Made by a program: the position numbers and the translations under genes. A DNA stretch of 64,000 bases from assembly GCF_022201045.2 (NCBI RefSeq), contig NC_068559.1, forward strand, positions 1,736,001-1,800,000. Reading direction: 5' to 3'. Every line of letters starts with the position of its first letter. Position 1 is the first letter of the stretch. Shown here piece by piece: positions 10,795-24,419 of this stretch. The notes under the pieces were generated by a model that searched no databases, was not told the origin of the DNA, and saw only the letters and a program-made list of their open reading frames with translations. This DNA is from Citrus sinensis. Taxonomy: Eukaryota; Streptophyta; Magnoliopsida; Sapindales; Rutaceae.

Positions 10795-12850
10795 CATGAG
10801 CCTATATTATTGTTAACAAGTGCAGGCCTTTTAATAGTTCGTCTACGCTTTGACGGGTTTGGGCCGAGCCTGAGTTTTCCATTAATTTTGATATAAATTT
10901 TTAATAAAATAAAAAATATTTAAATTAAAGATAATTATCCAAGACATAGTGAAATAATAATCCGATACACAAATTATTAGTAACACAACATAATAAATCA
11001 TAAAAACTAATATAAAAAAATATATTAATTTAATATTTTGAGTTTTTAATTTGACTTTGACTTTTTTAATTTATAAATTAAAAAGATTAGACTCATTTTT
11101 CTTAAACCTTTAATCAGGTCTAATCTATGCAGACATTATATTTTTTGGGTCTATATTCATACCCAATCTATGTGGGTCGGGCTTCAGGCCGTTGGACCTA
11201 GGTCGGGCTAGCTTGAGCCTTTTTACCAATTCCAATTTTCTTTTTAGGCATCTAATACATACATCTATAAGAGGGAAACCAAAGAAGTGAATGAATATTT
11301 TGTTGAAATGGAGAACAAAGCGTTTAGACACATTTGTATGTTTAAAAGTTTGAAAATATTTATTAGTATCCTATAACTTACATATGAAAAATATTAAGAT
11401 TGTATTGATAAATATGTTTTAACTTCTATTGGAATATCATAAAAGTATTTATGTATAAAAATCTCCCTGTGGTTGTTGCTTACTCGCTTTCCACTTTAAT
11501 TCAACTCAAATCTTTAGATGTAATGCATTCAGTCTACGGTGAAACAATTTGAGAAAATCTAATTATTGTTAAAGTTCAAAGAGTAATGCTCATCCAGTTA
11601 TAATAAACTCTTATATTTTAAAAAAAAATTGTACGAATTAATTATTTCTTTTACAAATTGATGTAGATTATAGCATAACATGTTTGGTTAAATTAAAACA
11701 CCAAGTATGATTTATTTTTATTATATTAAATTCTTTGTTCAACCAATCACACTATAACACACTAATTTGTAGGTACAAAAATGTTTAATTTAATCCAATT
11801 TATCAATCCGCCAAATACAAGTCTCAATTCAGTTGAATGGTGTGTTTGATTTTGATAGCTTCAATAAGTTGAATACTTAAAAATTAAGGTTTACTTGAAC
11901 AACTTAAATTCTTCTGATGAAATGTGTACTTTTCCATGAAAATCAGTAATATGCTTTTTAGACACTTGAAAAATTATTAAAAGTTTCAATTAGCAAATAG
12001 TTAATTTTTGCCGCTCTAAAATCAATGCATTAACTTAAAAACTTGAACCCTGCAGATTGACATGCATGTATCTAATTTTCAATAAATTTAGATTTAGTAT
12101 TGTGCTGATTTTTTTTTAATTTTTAGAAAAAAATAATTGATAGTTATTAAATAAGAATGTAAAATTAATTAAATATTAATCATATATTACTATACATGCA
12201 CGTGTAACAGAAGACTATAAAGAGTTGAATACAAGTTAACTCGGCATTTAAAATTTGTGTTGTTTGAAATTTGGAGTTGCTTCTTGTTTGGTTAGAATTT
12301 TCCAAGAAATCAACAAGAAAATAATTTGTTCCATCGACCTTCCTTAAATGGCAACGTTTACTGGAAACTCTACAGGCACTAAGGAACGTCGCTGTCCTAA
12401 ATTATACCTTTGTTAAAGCAGCTTGTACTTTAGCGACTACGAATTTTGTTTCAAACATATCATGTACAAAAACTTTAAAGTGTAATTCAGCTTTGAGATT
12501 TCCAAAAGTCTGCCTCAGTGTTAATAAACTTATTAACAGGCTCTGATATGAAGAGAGAGTGTTCATGAATGCTAAGTTCCCATAGCAAACATTCTTATAA
12601 GCCATGGAATAGATTCACGGTCTCACAAATTGATTGATTCCAATTGTACACATAAACATGAAGCATCCTGGAAATAGGAATCTTGCAACTCAAATCAATA
12701 TGATTTTGGCTTTTTGGAAATGCTTTCGTAACATTTTAAAATTGCTCCATCTTCTGCAACTCCTATCTGTTACGTAAATTTGATAAAGAGAGGCTGCAAT
12801 CAAATCCTGTGTCCGTTACCAATCTAAGATCAATGCAGACTTCTAATAAA
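10795..12850. other. Gene-free spacer between NPF pseudogene and CHX
   Basis: Very AT-rich. A segment at about 10840-11240 has GC-rich ends with GGGCCGAGCC and GGGTCGGGC-type words, as seen at the ends of some plant DNA transposons, but I could not pair convincing inverted repeats. The end nearest 12860 holds the CHX 3' UTR. No gene seen. Confidence 0.5.
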
Positions 12851-12859
12851 TCATGTGAG

Positions 12860-15456
12860 TTACTTTGAGAATTTGAATGACTGATCTCCTAAAGCCTCAT
12901 TCTGCTCATCTCGAATGATTTGCTGTTGTATCACCAAGATTGAAATAGAAGCAGTGATGTCCGAAGAAGCAAACAAGTCACCTATTGGCCCGAGCTCTGG
13001 CAAATCACACCATTCTGATAAACCTAATGTAAATGGAGAGTCACTTCTATGGCGCCGCCCCACAAGTACAAGATCATATTTTTCTTCCATTGACCGAATT
13101 ATCATAGCAGTGTCGCTTCCATCTTTTACAGCTTCCTCTTTATAGATTATGTTAAGGTTTCCTAAAATTTCATCATTTTTCTTTAAGCCATTCAAAAATT
13201 CATCATCAATTGTATTTGTCCACCTTGCATAGCCACTTTCCTTCGACAAAGTGAAATGAATAACTGTGAGGTGGACTCTTGAGCTTCTAGCCATTCTTCT
13301 AGCATAAGCCAATGCCTCCATATCATCTTCACCTCCCATGTAAAGCACTGCTAGACGGTATACAAATGGCGCTACAAAAATGGAAGATGGGCCATGTATT
13401 CTGCTACGATCAATAAGAATGCCTACAGAAGAAGGAGCCTTGCGTAACACCTTAGAGTTGAGGTTCCTCAGAACCTGGCTATCTGAAATCAATTCTCCTT
13501 TGGCGTTCCATTTCCTGTGACATGGAAGTATTATTAAAGATATTGACTTGTCGAAGGCTAGCCAACAAATGTCTTCGTGCATCAGTTTTGGAGGTGAGAT
13601 TGCTGAGAAGACTTGCACTTGGACAAATTTTGGATGCTCTGCCTTGAAGTATCTGAAAACATGAATAATGGGTTGCCGATGTGCACCTGATTTAGAATAT
13701 TTCTGGCCTAATTGGTGATTGATAAGAAGTGGCGTGGATCCACCAGTGAGAGGTTCCAAGTAGAGTCCATAAACGGATAACGGACTTTCTTTCATAGGAT
13801 GGGAGATTTCAAGCAGCCTGATTCCAGCCAATGCATCATCTTGTCTATGTGTGCAGACAAGTATTCGAAGATCATCATTGCTTGCACCATGCAGGATGTT
13901 CCTTTGTTGGTAGCCTGGGTATGTATTTGAAAAATCATGGAGCTTTCGGACAATGATAGGAATAATCGATGCCAAGATCAATATTAGCACCACTGCAACA
14001 GTGAATTCCCCAGTATTACGAACCTAAGAGACCAGCACAATTAGTTCAATTATTGTAGAGAAAATAGAACAAAAAAGAAAGCTTCCAGAGAACAAAGAGA
14101 GAGCAAACTAGTTACCTGCTTGTTAAAATTGGTGCCAAATGTGCCTAATTCAACGATGCCTTTGACAGTCAAGATGAGACTAAGTGCAGCAGCATCTGTA
14201 GAGTGCGTATTAAACCAAACTGCTGGCAGATATACAGCAATCAATTTGAAAAATACGCCAATAGTCATTCCAAAAACTACTGGGTAAGATAATCCCTTGC
14301 TTAGATCCCGTAAATTTGCTTTCAATCCACAAAAAGTAGCCATTAACGGCAAAAATAGTCCTGTAACTATGGTGTCTAGTTTCTCCACAAGCGTAGAAGC
14401 TAAAGGAGGCCCTGTTGGCACTGTTAAGCCGAATATAAAAGGTCCATAAAAATACTGTATCCCTACAGTTTCACCAACTACTGCCACAACAATTACTAAA
14501 CATACTATAAAAATGGTATAACTACTCTTCACAGGCTTGCCTTCTGGTGTTCTTCTGATAATCCAGAACATCAGTCGCCTAAGCACAATCGTAACAAATA
14601 CAATAAGAGACAAAGAAAGAGCCATGGCCTTAATTCCCACTCTTATTGAAGCATTTGTTATTATGTCCATATAATTGTACGAATTTACAACTACCACACT
14701 CTGCAAATCACAGAGCAATGCTGTTGACAATGCAAAGTGTCCGAGTTCAGAATTGATTATTTTGAGATGCATTAGAAAGCAAGCTACCACAGGAAATGAC
14801 GTTAACATTGTTGTTGCTGTAAATAAGTCAATCCAATCATCCAAATATTCTTGGGGTTCCAAGATTTGACTTATTGTTTGACAAATCATACCCACTAGTA
14901 GCAAATTGAACATTAGGCTCAGTGAAATGCACCATTCCCTTTTTCCTAATTTTGTTATTAGACTCAAATCCATCTTCACTCCAATCAGAAACATAAAGAA
15001 TATGTACCCAAAAATTGTCAAAGAATAAAAAATTTTCTCTGATTGTGGAGGGAACAAAGCGTTTGATACATTAGGTAAAAAGTATCCCATTACACTTGGT
15101 CCCAGAATGAAACCAGCCTGGTCACACAAAATCATGATCACAATTAAAAAAAAAACAGTTAAACATAAACAGATTCATCAACTTTGATATAATAAAATAA
15201 AATGAGACAAAATTAATACCAGGGTTTCAGAGACGAGACGGGGCAATTGGAATCGCCTTAAGAGGAATTGTATGATAGAGGTGAGGATAAATATAAGGGT
15301 TAATTGAACGTAAAGTAGAAGCAATGAATGTTTCAGAATGTTTTCTCCAGGTTCCAGGTTCCATATCCCTTCTGAATAAGGTGGCACAAATTTCCAACAT
15401 GAACCATCCATTTTGTACTTGAAATCATCATCTAGAATTGTTGTTTCGTTGTTCAT
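12860..15456 (-). CDS. CHX: Cation/H+ antiporter, CHX family (CPA2)
   Basis: Three exons, 15456-15220, 15117-14116 and 14023-12860, all phase 0, give 800 residues, the normal length of plant CHX proteins. The N-terminal ~430 residues form the Na+/H+ exchanger membrane domain: AGFILGPSVMGYFLP, SEKIFYSLTIFGYIFFMFLIG, the acidic segment STALLCDLQSVVVV, FYGPFIFGLTVPTGPP and VKGIVELGTFG. The C-terminal ~350 residues are the soluble CHX tail with its two USP-like halves (for example RILVCTHRQDDALAGIRLLE and YDLVLVGRRHRSDSPF). CHX proteins exchange K+ or Na+ for H+ in endomembranes or the plasma membrane, many in pollen. I chose the ATG at 15456 (MNNETT) because it gives the family length. An ATG at 15540 in the same frame would add a hydrophobic leader and cannot be excluded. 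The subfamily member is not assigned. Confidence 0.93.
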
Positions 15457-15540
15457 GGCTGGACCTTTTACATGACAAAAATGTAATTGAAACAAAGAGA
15501 GAAGAAGTAAAGTAAAATGAGAAAGTTGATGGCCTGGCAA

Positions 15541-16794
15541 TTAACAGAACAAACCGAGTGATGGTTTGTTGCGATAACTGAAGCCAAATAAATACCAACT
15601 GGTGGCATAACATTTTTAGTAGAAATCTGGTTATGTCGTTGATTTCGTTTTGTAGTTTAGGCAGCAAAACATAACGAACTTTCAACCACCAAAGCCCACC
15701 GGGTGATCCGTAGGGCACCTAATTTCATTCAATTGGGCCAATAAAAGACACATCCAATAGCCCTCAAAGAGCTTATCGTTATTGATGCAACATTATTTTA
15801 GCATTATTTGTTTTTCTTTTGCGTAGTGGGTGGTCCCGTAAAGGACATCAACTTCCAAATGAAGCCCCTATTTCCGATGAAATGTTTAATTAAGTAAAAG
15901 GATCAGAACAATGACCTGTTATCTACTGGTTACGGGGAGCCTCGTGGTCCCTATTCCCTAAAGTGGATAAGTACAATCCTTTCATTATGAATTAAAAAAA
16001 AAAACTCGAAGTGTTCTTTTCTTTATTCTAGGGGCAAAAGCCAGCGGCGCGGTGTCAGATATTTTGTCCAAACGTAATAGCTTCGAGAGTTGAAAACTTG
16101 GGCTTTTCTTACATTAGCCCATATTGGAGGTGATGTTACCATATTGCCCTCATTGTTAGCTTCATATTACAACACTATCATTTTCATTAGAACGATTAAG
16201 AACTTAAATAGCGCCCAACTGCAGGTTCAACTATGTTTACTCTTGTGGTTATTGAATTCGACAATTTGGATATTAAAAGTCAATAAAATTTAATTATTTG
16301 ACTGTATTTAAAGAGTATTGTAATTTTAAGATCAAAATTCTCTCTTAATCTGATCATGTCCTGAGTAAATAACTCAATTATTGATTGGTAGTTAATAAAT
16401 AAATAAATAAAATTGAATCTTATTTATATACTATCACTAAAAAATATATATCAGAAAATCTTAAAATATTCTGAAAAAATCAAATCAGGAGAGAATTCTT
16501 TTCTGTAATCATAACCTCTAATTACCCATTTGATGCTTTTAATCACGTTGAGCTTGATTGCATTTAATTGGGTTTGTTTAGTAAAAGAAACGCAAAATCT
16601 AAAATGTGAAGTTCGAATAAATTTTGAAAACATTAGTGGCATACATGTAAATATTATGAAGTTGAGCTCTATTTGTTCGCATCTCCAACTATATATCGAC
16701 CAAAAGCGAACAGCTGAATGCATTATCGGTTACTTCTTAGTTCTCACAGCACTTTGATAGTAGGCTTATCCATACTCTCGGTATTTTTATTTTG
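15541..16794. other. Divergent promoter region of CHX and ERD15
   Basis: About 1.3 kb between the CHX start (-) and the ERD15 start (+). AT-rich, with open frames on both strands that show no family resemblance. It must hold both promoters. No element can be assigned with confidence. Confidence 0.5.
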
Positions 16795-17496
16795 ATGACA
16801 GTGGCAATGGAGGTACTGTCTCAGAGATCGTCATCATCATCGACATCAACTTTGAATCCCAACGCTCCAATGTTCATCCCGTTTGCCTATCGGATGGTTG
16901 AGGATTTTTCGGATGAATGGTGGGCCCTGATCCAGTCTTCTCCTTGGTTCCGTGATTACTGGCTCCAGGAATGCTACTTTGATCCTCAAAGTGACCCTCT
17001 CTTTTCCGATTTTGACGATCTTGTCCTCCCCGATGTCGACGAGATCTTTCCCGACAAGCATCAAGGTGAAGTTCTTATTAAGAAACTGTGCTAACAACAT
17101 CCAGCCTCTTGATCTTTTACATTTCTGAAGTAAAGGTCATAGTTTTGCGTTTGTATTAAATAGATACCTAAAAGCCGTGAATCGGTGTAGCACCTATTGA
17201 GATATCCACCGTATTTTTGAGATATCATGAAAACGTAGGGATGCAGATGTTATTATCCTTTCAAGGAAAAAATAGAACTTTGTTATCCGAGTGAACTCAG
17301 TAACTCACTCTTTGGTTTCTGTTTGTATTTTACAGAGGAGATGGAAGAGAGAGATTTTTGCAAGGACTTGGTTTCGCTTGGAACGTTGAAATGGAAAAAG
17401 GGTGGAGCCATGATTGAGAAACAGAGGTACTCAGAGAAGGCACCGAAGATTGTGAGTGTGAAGGTGAGTCCAAGGACGATTCAGCAGCCGAGGTAG
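16795..17496 (+). CDS. ERD15: ERD15 (EARLY RESPONSIVE TO DEHYDRATION 15), PAM2 protein
   Basis: Two exons, 16795-17065 and 17336-17496, give 143 residues. The PAM2 motif [16 protein letters not shown] follows a Ser-rich start. PAM2 binds the C-terminal MLLE domain of poly(A)-binding protein. It runs into the family block [12 protein letters not shown] and [10 protein letters not shown], then an acidic stretch ([17 protein letters not shown]). Exon 2 carries [12 protein letters not shown] and the C-terminal SPRTIQQPR, the QPR motif of the family. ERD15 proteins are small, acidic, rapidly stress-induced modulators of ABA and defence responses. In-frame ATGs at 16795 and 16807 are both possible starts; the second (MEVLSQR) resembles related proteins as well. 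An AT-rich 3' UTR follows to about 17730. Confidence 0.95.
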
Positions 17497-18146
17497 ACTG
17501 GCTCAGGCTGTGTCGGGAGCCGAGTTGAGTTGGGAATAACGAGTTCTTAGTAGTGGTGTCCGTATTACTTGCCGCCGCCGTTAGTTTTTATGTACCGTTG
17601 TTTTGTACAGAGTCAAGAGACTTTAACTTCAGTTGGTGACTTCTGTCGATATGGTGTACATTTTCATCTCATGTTGATGTGAAAGTGATTGTAACTCTGT
17701 AACATGCAGCTTTCAGTTTATTTAATAAAGGTAACAAATTTAGGGTTCAAATCAGAAGCAATCAAGTTCATCTCCGCCGGTCGTCGTTTATGATCGAAGG
17801 AACTCCGATGTGGTTACAAAATGGGCCATCTGATCTGATCCAATACAGAAATGCCATAATAAAATTGTTTACCGAGCAATGAAATACATAGTAAATGAGA
17901 AGCGTTACGTTACACAGATTACAAAAACAAAAGTATAATCACATCTCTATGATCTCTGACAGGAGTATGGTAGAACTCACGGATCTTTTATTTGATCTTA
18001 ATTAAGAGCAGCCAATTGTGTAATTAATTGCTTTATATATGCTCCTTCCATTTGAAGCTCATAATGGTTTCTTTCATCACTGCTAACAAAGCGCGGCTGT
18101 AATCGAGCATGATCTTCCAAATTTCAATCATAATATTTTGACGAGA
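17497..18146. other. Convergent spacer ERD15 / HMA protein
   Basis: Contains the ERD15 3' UTR, with AATAAA at about 17722-17727, and the 3' UTR of the heavy-metal-associated gene on the other strand. No further gene seen. Confidence 0.55.
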
Positions 18147-18546
18147 TCAAGAAACTGCAGCAGCTTGATCTTCATCCCAAGCGCTTGCTATCTTTCTAAC
18201 CTTCTGCAGAACTCTGATGACTTCTTCAGTGGTAACATTGCCGGTCACCGTCACTTTGTTCAGCTCCGTATCCACGTTATACGTTTCAATATCTGCACAT
18301 ATTCTTACAAAGTAAGCCTACAGATTAAAAGGGTTTCCTCAAAATCAACTAATACTACAAATTTATAATAATTAATTAATACCCTCGATCTTCTTAATCG
18401 CCTTCAGGATCTTCCTTATACACTCGTCGCAGTGCAAATTCACTTTCAATTCCACAACCTTTTGCATAACATGGACCAATATATATTAGCTTCATCAATC
18501 CACACACACACACATATTAGAGAACATGAATACTTACATTAGCCAT
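18147..18546 (-). CDS. Small heavy-metal-associated (HMA) domain protein
   Basis: Three exons, 18546-18538 (only MAN), 18458-18383 and 18292-18147, give 76 residues. One HMA (ATX1-like, beta-alpha-beta-beta-alpha-beta) domain fills the protein. The metal-binding loop is LHCDECIRK with Cys13 and Cys16, and the second half is NVDTELNKVTVTGNVTTEEV. The C-terminus (AAAVS) has no CaaX box, so this is not an isoprenylated HIPP. It fits the short HPP/copper-chaperone-like class that binds Cu or Zn in the cytosol. The 9-nt first exon is short, but the donor (GTAAGT) and acceptor are good, and tiny first exons ending after the start Met are common in this family. The acceptor before exon 2 is not preceded by a strong pyrimidine tract. 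Confidence 0.88.
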
Positions 18547-20175
18547 TGTGATTGATCAGTAAATTTGAAGACCGAAGAGGAAAGCTGCATGAAGCAATTT
18601 TGATGTTAGGGAAAGTGAGTCTGAAGCAAAGCAGATACATAAATATACAGTGACTGAGGGGTGACGAGACGAGGGTATTGGATTCTTTACGTGATTGATG
18701 GGAACTTTGCCTTTGTGAAAAAAGCTACCTTTATTTGACTTTAAGAGCCATTTTAGACGTTAGTCTTGGCATGTAGGGTCGGCCAAGAATCATGGCTTTG
18801 CCTTTGCTGGTGCGGGTGGTGACAAATGGTGAGGATTTTTCTTTTTTAAAACTATATATAATAATCTATTATACTTTTTGAGTTTTGATACCCAAGAAAG
18901 TTCTGATTAATTAAGAGGACGTACCCTGATTTTAGAATTAATTTAGATTACTTTTGGCCAATTTAATTGATTGGTGGACTTTTGGCTGTTCAATCATGAA
19001 AAGTTCATTTGCAACACTTTCACTAATCTAGAACATATGATCTCCACACAGAATATTATTAGGTAAAGAGCTTTTCCTATTATGGAGCCATAAAAAACCC
19101 TAAGAATATATTCTACAAAAGTCACATGAAATATTAGGTGGATTTAGTTTCAAATTAAGTAATTATTAAATAATATAGTAAGCTGGTCCTTTAAGAAAAG
19201 AGGATTTTTTTTAAAATTTATTATCTTATAAATTTATTAAATTATTAATTTACCACATTGACTCTCAAGTTAGGACTAATAAAAATTATTATTTTATGGA
19301 GATTATTAATTCATCGATATTCTATTATAGTACACTAAAGAATTTTAAGATGCGAATTTTTTCTCCTCATATGACGATTTTATTGTCCTTTATAACTAGT
19401 TAGTTAGTTAAATCCCACTTTTCAAAATGTGGAGACTTTCCCTAGAGAATAAATATTGTAAATCACATATGAAATAGATTTGAAACTTAAAACGTATAAA
19501 TGTATGAAATTGGAAAACTTTTAATTGAAATATCGAACGTAGGTGTTACAATAATCTAGACGATAGTCCAATAAAATTATTATTTTTGAATTCTATTAAA
19601 ATTTGAGAAAATATGTGTGTACAAGGTTTATTGTGCATAATTACTTTGATATTTTAGTATGTCTTTCGTCAATTTTGTAACCTAAGTTTTTGTCAAAAAT
19701 AACATTGTTGAAGAATTAATATTAGGTCATAAATAATTTTAAATCACTAGTTATAGATCGACTTACAGTTTGATATTCTTAAACTGTTCTCAGAAACACT
19801 CTTAAAATTCAATTCTTTAAACTATTTTCGTTTCTTGGGTATTTTATTTTTATTTCCAACTTCAGGAGAAAAAAAAAAAAATCTTTAGAAACATTATTGA
19901 AACACGCGCGTGCTGTTCAACTACTTAACTCACCTTACAATCTCCGTCAGCAGTTGTACGATCATCACCCAGTTAAATTCCACCACGTGTTGAGTTGTTT
20001 ATTTTCCAATTCATTGATTGCGTTGCTAATCGTCCAACAAATTCGTTCCTTCTTTCTCCTCACAAAAATCTTTTCTTCTCCTAACCTAATCCAAAACTCC
20101 AATTTTTTTTTTCTTCCTCCTGAATTTTCCCAGAAATTTTTTTTACCGAGTGATTTTTATCACTCATTTTCCATT
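18547..20175. other. Divergent spacer HMA protein / CAN nuclease
   Basis: About 1.6 kb of AT-rich DNA. The last ~270 bases (about 19900-20175) are pyrimidine-rich with TTCTTCCTCC and TTTTTCTTCC words, typical of a plant 5' UTR for the CAN gene. A long upstream in-frame extension without a credible start is present. No other gene seen. Confidence 0.5.
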
Positions 20176-21823
20176 ATGGGAAATGCACTTAGGTTCCTTT
20201 ACGGCAAATGTTGCAAGCCCTTAACTGAAGAGGACTCTGGATCACTTGGTCCTCATGGTGTCTCTGCTGCCACCGTTGGTGTCTCAGCTCTTGCTCAAGA
20301 TCTCTACCACTTTGAGATCACCTCACAGGTACTATTTCTGTGAGTCTTTTGTGATCAATTTAAAGTCTTTTAATGGGTTTTTCGAGCTAATTGCCCGTCT
20401 GGGTTAGCTGAATTTTCATCAATTTTTTGTTGTTCAGGTCCCAGAAGGGCTCACTAGGCATGTTACATCTTCCAAGAAGGCTCAGGCTAATTGGTATAGA
20501 AAACTCTCAGAGGCTTGGAGAGAAGCGAAACCGCCTCCAACAACGGCAGAGGAAGCAGCTAGGCTCGTGATTCAGACCCTATCGAGACACAAAAAAGCCG
20601 ATGTTGAGGTACAGAACTGTTGCATTTGCATAATGCTTGAAACTAATGTATGTATGACTGAAGGTGCTTGCTAATAAAAATTCTGTGGTTGGCAATTAGG
20701 GTTTGTTGGCTTTCTATGGCTTGCCTCTTCCTCATACCCTTATTCCAGTTTCTACTGCGGAACCAACAACACTGCCGGCGGGAGTTAAGTTTGAAATGCA
20801 GACACTACCGGTGAGAAATGACAACCTTTTAATCTCCGAATTATGGGTCATGAATTCGGTGAAAATTTGGTTTTTGTTTATGAGAAACTCGTGAGTGGTC
20901 CAGGTTGATGCAAGAGCAATACCAGATGGGGATACCATAACCGTGTATGTTAGCGCAGCTGAACCAAGGGAGTCAGCATGTGTTCCTGGAGACGTACAAA
21001 TGGCTGCTGTTCGAAGATCAAAAGCACGAGCTGAGAGAAACTATGAACAAGCAGATGCACTTCACCAGAAAATCATCAATGCTGGATACCGGTTGGCTAT
21101 TCATCTAGTAATTATTACTTTTGGATGAAATTGTTAATAAATTCCTCAACCTGGCACCAGTGGTTTTTGATCATCTTCTGATCTCAGGGTGATAAATCTT
21201 CCAAACAACGAGGAAGTTCTAGCACGAAAGTATCGAATTCGACTAAGGTGACATTTTATCTATATATCAGATTCAGTCAAATAAACGTCATCTAACAGCT
21301 ATGGCTAATAGTTTTTTAAATAAAAGCAGAGGCATAGATGCACCAGAGAGTTCAATGCCATATGGGAAAGAAGCACAGAATGAACTGATTAAGATTGTTC
21401 AAGGAAAGTGTTTGAGAGTCCTAGTCTATGGTGATGATCGTTATGGTCGCTGTGTAGCAGATTTGTATTGCAATGGCATATTTGTACAGGTACTGCATTC
21501 TTTAGCAATGGATCTTACTGACCTATTAATTATTATGAAAATTAAGTTCTCTAACCTCTGTATCAAACAGGAAGTGATGCTCAAGAAAGGGTGTGCATGG
21601 CATTACTCTGCCTATGACCAACGCTCAGAACTTGCAAAAGTAACTAATCAAGTATACTTGTTCATTCTAGAATTTAACTTCGATGTTATGAATACTAAAT
21701 CTTCATCCATTTGCCTATTACCAGTGGGAAAAAGAGGCTCGAGCAAAGAGAGTTGGGTTATGGGCAGCATCAAACCCAGAAGAGCCATGGGAATGGAGAA
21801 AGGACAGGCGCGAAGGCCGATAG
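20176..21823 (+). CDS. CAN: Ca2+-dependent nuclease, staphylococcal-nuclease type (CAN1/CAN2)
   Basis: Eight exons: 20176-20328, 20438-20608, 20700-20810, 20904-21091, 21188-21247, 21330-21489, 21571-21639 and 21725-21823. They give 336 residues, close to Arabidopsis CAN1. The N-terminus [15 protein letters not shown] has Gly2 for N-myristoylation and Cys12/Cys13 for palmitoylation, which anchor CAN proteins to the plasma membrane. The staphylococcal-nuclease-like fold holds [34 protein letters not shown] (catalytic Arg and Ca2+-ligand Asp), [15 protein letters not shown] and [10 protein letters not shown], ending [25 protein letters not shown]-like as in the family. It degrades DNA and RNA in a Ca2+-dependent way. 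The start fits because only this ATG exposes the myristoylation signal. Confidence 0.95.
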
Positions 21824-23439
21824 CATTGCCCTTCCAAGGAGACAAATGTAAATTCCTTGTCTGCCTCATATTGTCTGGACAACCATAAGCCTGTCAGTTT
21901 TCACGTTTAGGACCTGGAGTTGCTGCAGAAGAGAAACACAGCAACACTGAAAATAAAGATCAGTCCACAGTTTGTGTCCTATCTAATTCGGAGCTACCAT
22001 TGCTGGGTATCTAATTTATCATTGCAACAGTGACCGGTCTTCATTGTACTAAAATTCCATATTAATGTAACACGCAATTTTCAGCATATTTCTCTTGGTT
22101 CATCAAAATGCATACGTAGTCAAGAGTAACTGCAATTAACATTGCCAATAAACAACAGAATGTGTAAAGATCTTTGTATTGAAGAATTATTTGGAACACA
22201 GCAAACTCAAGAACATTCCATTTATTAAAACATTGTGATATCCATAAGATCACCAATAAATATGCCAGTTCATGAATTTACTGTGTAAGAAAAATGGAAT
22301 TGTATCATAACCCAAAATTCCAAATTTTGAATACAGCAGGTCACGGTGAAAATGCACCTAGAGAAATAATCACAAAGTGTGAATTAAGAAAAAATAATCA
22401 CAAAGAGTGAATTAAGAAATTCGGAAGACAATAAAGAGATTAATGGCTTTTATGTTTTGGTGGGAATTTGATGACAGATGAGGACAGCCCAAGAATCCAC
22501 TGCAAAAGACAAGAGGCATGTTCCAGTAAATGATAGAAGTGGTTGGATTAAAGCATTGAGTAGTTAGTTATCCACAACTTGATTTTTCGAGAGAACTAAA
22601 ACTATTTTGTACAGAAAAAGAAGACTTACTAGCTCAGTGTTGAATAGCATGTATAAACAACATAAAGTTTATTGACATTCATTGCAAGTACACCCTAGGA
22701 ACATGCAGGGCACCGGCGAGATACTTGATTCCAGGGCATCAACAAAGTCATCTGACCCTATATTTTAACATCAACAAAAAATATAATCTCAAAACTTGGA
22801 TGGCCCTCTAAAACCAACCGAAGAACATTTATTATCCTGAACAAAATCCAGGGATACATGAACAATGCAAAAAACCTTGAACTTTGTCTGTAAGGGTCAG
22901 ATACAGAAAAGAATGAAGGCACATGATTTAAAAATTACTATCATAAATGCTAATTAAATCAGAATCAATCAGTAACTTTTAAAGAACTGGGATGCTGCTG
23001 ATCTAAATATAAGAAAGTAAGATAATCTTATGAAGGTAATCAAATCATCAGTCCCCATGCAGAGAAGTATCAATCAATAGCATATTAAATATAAACAAAC
23101 ACGGGAAAAAAAAGGGTGAAAACAACACTTGCAATTTATCCATTCAATCTCACGGCTCACCTTGTAGCCTCTATTGACAGCATTCGGAAAGAGAAGATAT
23201 GCAACAATCATGAAAAGTATACGAAAAATTAACTAATATCTATGACCTATAAAAAGAAAGTAATGTGCAAGGCAAAAAGTAAGCACTGAGAGCTGGCAAA
23301 ATGCTGTCATACATAATGAAATTGATTCACACAAAATCCTTCCATAACATGCAACTGGAAGATGTCACCAAGTAATAAGCAAAATACAAGTTTATCTTAC
23401 TAAGGTGTTCGTAACTTTGACTACAGCATAACTTTGATC
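21824..23439. other. Convergent spacer CAN / SEL1-like protein
   Basis: About 1.6 kb. It includes the CAN 3' UTR and AT-rich DNA with no recognisable gene or repeat pairs on either strand. Confidence 0.5.
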
Positions 23440-24419
23440 TCATTTTGTATCACCCTTCAATTCGTCAGAATCAGAGTCACTTGCAGCATAACCTAGAGAA
23501 AGCAAATAAAGCCACAGTTAATCTTCTCATAAGTGACTGGAACAAATAACAACATACTTAACAGAGAGGGAAAGAAGGATTACCCGGAGGTTTATCTCTT
23601 AATTTCCAGGCAGAAGATCGACTTGTGGCAGCTCTCTTAATCCAAGCATGCCCCTTATTCAAGAATAAATGCCAAATTCAATCAATACCACAACTTATAA
23701 ACCCTTCAAAACCAATAACAAATAAGAGTAGTAGCCGACAAGCAACGAAAATCTTATCATCCACCAAGATTCTAATGAGTGCTGTAACATCATGAACATA
23801 TATGCCAATGCTCACCATTTGCTCACCAACAAATACCAAGCATACTTACAAGTTTTTAGTCTCAGTCTAGTTAACTAAAACCCCAATAACAAAACCTTGA
23901 TTCCAAGTGTCCCTAATATAACAACATTTAGCTCAATTGAAGTGAATTATATAGCAAAGCAATAAATTTGAACAAAAAATTTGAACTTTATGGCATCCCT
24001 AGCATCATTATGAAAAACAACAAAAACCCATTGAACAAGAACAGAAACAGAAAAGGGACCTTTTTTTCATCTCTAGCAACCCCATAGCCGCTCAAGTACA
24101 TTTGACCAACAAGAACCTCCATAGCTTTATCACCATTTTTGGCTTCTCTGAGGGTGTCCTGAAACCATCTTTGCACACAATCAGAGACCACCTGAGACAG
24201 CGGCACACGTTGTTGCTGTTGGGTATCCCAATTGATGTTCATTTTCGGCTTCTTCACAATTGGTCTTGCTTTTGTTTCTGATCGAGCACTTACAACGCTT
24301 GTTGGTGGCGGCTTTGAGTGTCTTGGTCTTACTCTTTGCAGCCTCTCCGGTGACGATGACGAGACTATTCTAGCAAGATCTCTCAGTGTGGTTACTGTTG
24401 ATGCAATTGATTTTCCCAT
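23440..24419 (-). CDS. Small SEL1-like repeat protein, uncharacterised
   Basis: Three exons, 24419-24060, 23653-23584 and 23492-23440, give 160 residues. The N-terminal 60 residues are basic and Ser/Arg-rich (MGKSIASTVTTLRDLAR, RPRHSKPPPTSVV), which could be an organelle-targeting segment (inference). Residues ~90-140 hold a SEL1-like helical repeat: GDKAMEVLVGQMYLSGYGV, then DEKKGHAWIKRAATSRSSAW across the first splice. The tail is acidic (SDSDSDELKGD). SEL1 repeats are protein-interaction helices. No specific function is known to me. A long antisense open frame over exon 1 is a shadow. Confidence 0.8.

Noticed and set aside
10840-11240. GC-rich words GGGCCGAGCC and GGGTCGGGC as DNA transposon ends
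   Set aside because: I could not align the two sides as inverted repeats or find target duplications.
14675-14869. Plus-strand frame inside CHX
   Set aside because: Complement of the CHX membrane domain.
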